Source: Gremmenia infestans (Eukaryota > Ascomycota > Leotiomycetes > Helotiales > Hamatocanthoscyphaceae). Taken from it: a DNA stretch of 64,000 nt. Both the position numbers and the translations under genes were made by a program. The DNA is taken from NCBI GenBank assembly GCA_032629725.1, contig JAFEVB010000010.1, forward strand, positions 248,001 to 312,000. The letters run 5' to 3'. Of the stretch, positions 59,781-64,000 are shown piece after piece. The first letter of the stretch is position 1. Every line of letters begins with the position of its first letter. The notes under the pieces were generated by a model. It searched no databases, was not told the origin of the DNA, and saw only the letters and a list, made by a program, of their open reading frames with translations.

Positions 59781-61260
59781 TTGCACGTCAATGCAGAATT
59801 CAAAATGGGTGACGAATTGATCCTCCGAGAGGAAATTGGCCGGGTTCTATTATCTCGGCTAGACGAGTCCGACGGTGTTGAACTCGTACCTGCGTTGCCT
59901 AGTGTAATCAGAGGCGGAGGGCAACCCGCGGTGGCCATGCTGCTCAACGCAGGAGCGGACAAAGACTACGCTAGCAAAGGGACGTAAAAGAGAACGCCAC
60001 TTCCCATAGCCGTCTATCGGGGTCGTCAGGAAGTCGTCAAAGTTCTACTCATGCGTCAGGCAGCAATCGACATTCGAGATGAAATGGGCGACACACCCCT
60101 TTCCAGGGCAGCCACGGATAACGAACTTGAGGTTGCGGAAATGTTGCTAGACGCTGGAGCAGACATAAATGTGCAAAGCAATTCAGGATATACGCCGCTG
60201 GCCCTCACGTTTGATTCCGATATTGTACAACTGATTCTCAACCGTGGCGCTGCCGTAGAATCGATTTCTTACAGGAGGGGGATAGCATAATAGAGAAAGT
60301 TCTTCAACAGGACTCGACAGAGCTCGTGAAGACCTTGCTGCCCCATGTACGAGAATTGGCTTCTGTATCGAAGTCTGCTTATATTGCACTCCGCGCGAAA
60401 AACACCACGGTTCTCACATTGTTGCTCGAGCATAGTGCTGACCTCAATGCCAGCAACGCCAACGGCAACTTCGGCACCGCAATTCGGGAATGTTCTTATT
60501 ACGGAAACCTGAAGATGGCCAGATTCCTCTGCGGTTGCTCAAAGCCCCCAGATATCAACAAGACGGGCGGTCGATATTACACTTCTCTCATCGCATCCGT
60601 CTGCTTGGCAGAAGAGAGCGCAAAGTACCTCCAAGCCCCCAAAGGAAAACATGCAATACATATAGAATTTGCCGATAAGGGTCTAGAACGGCACAAAAGA
60701 ATGTTCGATTTCCTCTTGGGCAAAGATGCCAATGTCACGGAAACTGGCGGTGCATATGGGAATATTCTCAATGCAAGCGCCGCGTGTGGTTCTTTGGCGC
60801 TAATGAAATATGTGATCGATCGGACCGAGCTTCCATGGGACTGTGTCGACCACGAGGGGCGCTCATGGCCGATATGGCATGCGCAAGTCCGCAGGGAAGC
60901 GCCGATAAATTGTCCTTGTGGAAAATGGAGGAGAGCAACTTCTGGAGGCAAAAGACAAGCTAGGTCGCCGCCCGATGCACTTTGCTAGCGGAAGCGGGAA
61001 AATTCAGCGGGAAAAAAAAATCTGGAATGGATGTGGTTGCCAGGGATGAAGACGGTTGGACGCCTCTGCATTGGGCTTGTCGGAATTATCGCGTGGAGAC
61101 CATCGGGTTTTTGATAAGTCATGGAGCAGAACTTTAAGCGCGGACGAACAGTGGGTGGGCGCCGTGGCATGTTGCTCTCTATCATGATAATAGAGACTTT
61201 GAGGATTTATTGAAAGCTAAAGAGTATGAGGCGGACCACCTAGACTACCCACATTTTGCC
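59781..61260 (+). pseudogene. Ankyrin-repeat protein pseudogene, multiply disrupted
   Basis: Ankyrin units are clear in three frames: PAVAMLLNAGADKDYASKGT, GDTPLSRAATDNELEVAEML, LDAGADINVQSNSGYTPLAL, a middle part with TVLTLLLEHSADLNASN, then GRRPMHFASGSGK and DEDGWTPLHWACRN. The breaks are a TAA at 59985-59987, a frame change between about 60250 and 60330, another near 60860, a further change near 60940, one at the A-run at 61012-61020, and a TAA at 61135-61137. At least four frame changes and two stops rule out a normal product. The parent was probably the ankyrin tail of a larger protein. Confidence 0.75.
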
Positions 61261-61781
61261 GAAGGCTTTAGGCGGCTATAATACGGCGATTTGGGACAGC
61301 TGTTTCTTGGTGAGTCTCTTTATTTCTCATCGCGAGTCGGGCCTTGAAATATAGGAATGTAGAAAATCGATTATGAAACCCCCAACGATTCCCCAAACTA
61401 GGCAATTCATGGGGACGGTCACGCATGCGAGACCTGTCCTAACTTCAACTTTTGCTTCAAGCGCTATGACCCGGGGCAAAAGTACCATTTCCAGGGTCAT
61501 GCGTTCAAGCAGATACCTGGAGATATCTGAGTTGAGGGTAATCCTCGCACATAGAGTCCAGGCTTTCTTAGCATTGAAGTATCCGATCCCAAATATTGGT
61601 GGCCCCATCTCCACTAAGACACGCGGTTGTCCTTTGTGTCCCCAAAAGTCAAATTGCAGGATTGATAATTCGAAGGATAACAATTTAGCGTTTGAAAACC
61701 CCCATCTTCCTTATAGCCTAGCCTTTAGATGCTAGACTAAGCCGATGAAATATGAAAACGTAATACAATTATAGAACTTTC
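61261..61781. other. Intergenic region with overlapping unsupported open frames
   Basis: Both strands are open for about 118-120 codons at 61327-61735. Neither has a recognisable domain. It may be another worn relic. Confidence 0.4.
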
Positions 61782-62621
61782 CTATGATAAGTCCATTGAT
61801 TCGGGCAATGCGTGAGTCTCGCTTGATAGACTTGTCCCGGCACCTACTTTCTTAACAACATAGTTGTTCAGAAACTCTACAGCATCATCTATTCCTACCG
61901 GCGAGTTAAACCAGTGTCCTCCGTTGGGGTATTCCTTCCACATTACTTGCGCGCCAAACCCGCGCAGCGTATCTCGCAAGACGCGGCCGTTTCCCACCAG
62001 AACAAGGGGGTCATCGACACAATGTTCAAGCAACACAGGTGTGTTGCGTATAATCTCATCATCATCCGTGACGCCCTCCAGGGCAAGCACCTTCCTCGTC
62101 TCGACGAGCGATCTCCCAGGGAATGGCATCCTGCACGAAAACCCAAGGAAGGCGCCCAGCTTACGTGACACCTGCTGACCGTCTACCAGCGGCGGCAGAC
62201 TCAAATTTAGTAACGTGTGCACGCTAGTCGCAGCGCCTTGGCTGATGCCAGCAAGCACGAGATGGTCCCATTGACCGCCTAAGACGGTAGCCTCACTTGC
62301 AAGGATGCGTCTTATGTTTGTTACGCTCTCTTTCAGACCAGTGGCTTGTAGCTCCTCATGGTCGGAGAAGTTGCTCACGTTCCAGATATCGAACCACTGC
62401 GAGATTTTGTCGCCAGGAAAGGCCACACACTGCCGTATCTCTGCCTGTGGGAATACCCAGCGGAAGGAAGGGAAGATTTCCGGTAGCGTGCGATTGTGTG
62501 AGTCTGTTGAGTATTGCAGAGATGAAGCAAAGCTTTTGGCAGTGTCTCCGCGTCCATGTAAGAACACAACCGTATGCGTGTGGGGTGCGGATGGAGATAT
62601 AGTGATCAAGGGAACATCCAT
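61782..62621 (-). CDS. Acyl-protein-thioesterase/carboxylesterase-like alpha/beta hydrolase, 279 aa
   Basis: Phospholipase/carboxylesterase (APT1-like) family. It starts with strand and oxyanion region TVVFLHGRGDTAKSF and has the nucleophile in AGISQGA (S127; the usual motif is GFSQGG). The probable acid is D204 (HCVDDPLV) and the histidine is H236 (GGHWFN), so the triad is complete. Single exon. Family members remove acyl groups from proteins or hydrolyse small esters. The longer length (279 versus about 230 aa for APT1) and the QWFDIWN loop fit the fungal paralogues rather than the housekeeping enzyme. Cytosolic; no signal peptide. Confidence 0.85.
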   Translation of the reverse strand: MDVPLITISPSAPHTHTVVFLHGRGDTAKSFASSLQYSTDSHNRTLPEIFPSFRWVFPQAEIRQCVAFPGDKISQWFDIWNVSNFSDHEELQATGLKESVTNIRRILASEATVLGGQWDHLVLAGISQGAATSVHTLLNLSLPPLVDGQQVSRKLGAFLGFSCRMPFPGRSLVETRKVLALEGVTDDDEIIRNTPVLLEHCVDDPLVLVGNGRVLRDTLRGFGAQVMWKEYPNGGHWFNSPVGIDDAVEFLNNYVVKKVGAGTSLSSETHALPESMDLS

Positions 62622-63114
62622 TGTTAAGTATTTTGAGAGGGATAGTACGGAGTATCTAGGAATTAGCGATTCGGAGAGTGTTTATCTGCGCATATATTAG
62701 GCTGTGTTGAAGATGAACAAGCACCGGAGCCTTTGAACCGCGCGCGCGGTTCGTATAAAGAAAACCGCTGACTAAAATCATGCCAAGCTAAGATCAGATT
62801 GGCCAACACGTGATTCAAAGGAAAGCATTATAACATGTATCACGTGGCAGACCAAATCTTTCACAATATCTTCAACTTGATTTTAGATGAACTTGGATTA
62901 CACATCTAGAATGACATTTCCAGTAATTCTAGATGTCATATATTAGTCGTGAAGGATCGGCGATGTAGTAAATTCGACGCCGAATGATAAGGAGCAGTTA
63001 GTGTCAGCGGGACGTGAATCAGGTATTGGAAAATATAACGATTAGACTCTAGATTCGAACTGAGGACAAGCATATCTTTTTCAATCGGGAGTTTAGGTTA
63101 CCTACGCAGGATAC
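62622..63114. other. Intergenic region
   Basis: No gene seen. Contains a TACGGAGTA 9-mer (62646-62654). Confidence 0.6.
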
Positions 63115-64000
63115 TCATATGTAATCACCTTCTTCCCAGCTCCTCTTCTCAACCTCAAACTCCTTTGAAAAGTCCCCAAGCCCCTTGAAGATATCGTGCA
63201 TAAAGTCACGCCACCGTTGTGTATACCTAAAGCCCTCAAACAACGCCTTAGTATAGTCCCAGTATTCTGGGTAATACCCGGAAGTCTCCCAGTCTACAAT
63301 CCACGTCACCGTCCAGCCCCGTGTCCCATCCGGCCGGACGACTCGATCAACCAAGATATTCCGGGAATTCAGATCCCCATGCGTGAACACGATCTCATGG
63401 CCCCTGCGGCTCGACTCGTCCGGGTTACGCAGCACTTGGCTAAAAGCCGCCTCGTCCAAGAATGGCCCAACTGGGTTTGCATCTTTGATACGAGGATCTC
63501 TACAAGCTCCACCTAGAGTGTCGCATATGGCATATTCTAGGCTGACGATTCTGGGGATGGCTCGTATTTGGGCCAGGTAGAGCTGCATCCGAGCAACAAA
63601 TTCGGCGCCATCTTCGTCAGACAGCATGTCATGGCACCGAGCAAGAGGTATTCCCGGAACGCGGGACGTGAGAAGGTATGCATCATGGGAATAAAAGGGG
63701 TCATTTGATTTTGTTGGCCTGATGACCAAGTCAAGAGGCCAAGGAACTGGGACCGAGGTATACTGGCCTACCATTTTCAGGGCATTGAACTCGTTGCAAA
63801 ATGCGTCGGGGTCTCCTGAATACTTAAGGTAGAGCCCAAAAGGGAGTCTCTGGACGAGCTCGTTGGCGTTAGGTTTCCCGTAAAGGTGATATCCTACCTT
63901 TTGTAACATCTTGTAGGTGACAATCCGCATCATATCTGGGACTATGAGCCAGACTGCGAGTAGAGCAGTTTTCAGTAGGCCGAAAATATGAAATGGGCGT
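63115..64000 (-). CDS. Aminoglycoside-phosphotransferase (APH) family protein, 5' end beyond the window
   Basis: A kinase-like fold of the APH/choline-kinase group common in fungi. The open frame continues to the window edge, so the start is unknown; the first ATG inside is at 63933. Numbering from that ATG, the N-lobe begins RLPFGLYLKYSG. The catalytic loop is H185-GDLNSRN-192 with D187. The metal-binding motif is IVDWETSGYYPEYWD (D214). Upstream of the ATG the frame encodes a hydrophobic helix (LLKTALLAVWLIVP) that belongs to the same protein in relatives. The substrate is unknown; antibiotic resistance should not be assumed. Confidence 0.8.
   Translation of the reverse strand, partial: RPFHIFGLLKTALLAVWLIVPDMMRIVTYKMLQKVGYHLYGKPNANELVQRLPFGLYLKYSGDPDAFCNEFNALKMVGQYTSVPVPWPLDLVIRPTKSNDPFYSHDAYLLTSRVPGIPLARCHDMLSDEDGAEFVARMQLYLAQIRAIPRIVSLEYAICDTLGGACRDPRIKDANPVGPFLDEAAFSQVLRNPDESSRRGHEIVFTHGDLNSRNILVDRVVRPDGTRGWTVTWIVDWETSGYYPEYWDYTKALFEGFRYTQRWRDFMHDIFKGLGDFSKEFEVEKRSWEEGDYI

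Noticed and set aside
61327..61735. Overlapping 118-120-codon frames on both strands
   Set aside because: Neither strand gives a recognisable protein. Mutual openness suggests chance or a relic, so I list no gene.
63040..63075. tRNA-like T-loop (GTTCGAATC on the minus strand)
   Set aside because: The surrounding bases do not pair into T, anticodon and acceptor stems of a tRNA.

Overview
This is a 64 kb window of nuclear DNA from a filamentous ascomycete (Pezizomycotina; a leotiomycete-like fungus is my guess, at low confidence). The evidence is many short introns of about 46-76 nt with GTANGT donors and CTAAC-like branch points, a Zn(II)2Cys6 regulator, a SesB-NACHT-WD40 STAND receptor, a Bli-3-like flavoprotein, and gene-sized spacers. 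No rRNA gene, convincing tRNA, CRISPR array or intact transposon was seen. All intron positions are my own reading of splice signals and frame continuity.

Layout. 0-5 kb: 3' part of an INCENP-type chromosomal passenger gene, then a Bli-3-like gene. 5.9-12.4 kb: a run of short, same-strand, intronless genes spaced about 0.6-1 kb apart. Most are low-complexity plus coiled coil; one is cysteine-rich; the run ends with a 394-aa acidic protein. Three neighbours share the pattern [AED]-[YF]-x2-G-[YF]-x2-[AG]-[LVM]-x3-E. 13.6-23.2 kb: a DRAP-deaminase-like enzyme, a large NLR, and a kelch-type membrane protein. 26-30.3 kb: a Thr/Ser-rich, probably GPI-anchored wall protein assembled from tiny exons. 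31.5-33 kb: a five-zinc-knuckle protein.

33.7-46.4 kb resembles a worn accessory or secondary-metabolism locus without a backbone enzyme. It holds a DHA2 MFS transporter with an in-frame TGA, a broken C6 regulator, an intact C6 regulator, an F-box/ankyrin protein, an SDR, an orphan fragment and an FAD monooxygenase. 47.1-50.2 kb: a J-domain protein, followed upstream by a perfect 31-bp inverted repeat. 52.6-64 kb: a small secreted protein, an F-box gene with an apparent frameshift, an App1-type phosphatidate phosphatase, a heavily broken ankyrin pseudogene, an acyl-protein-thioesterase-like hydrolase and a partial aminoglycoside-phosphotransferase-family kinase.

Housekeeping genes (INCENP, J-protein, App1, deaminase) are intact and interspersed with accessory genes. 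Disrupted genes concentrate at 33-38 kb and 55-61 kb.
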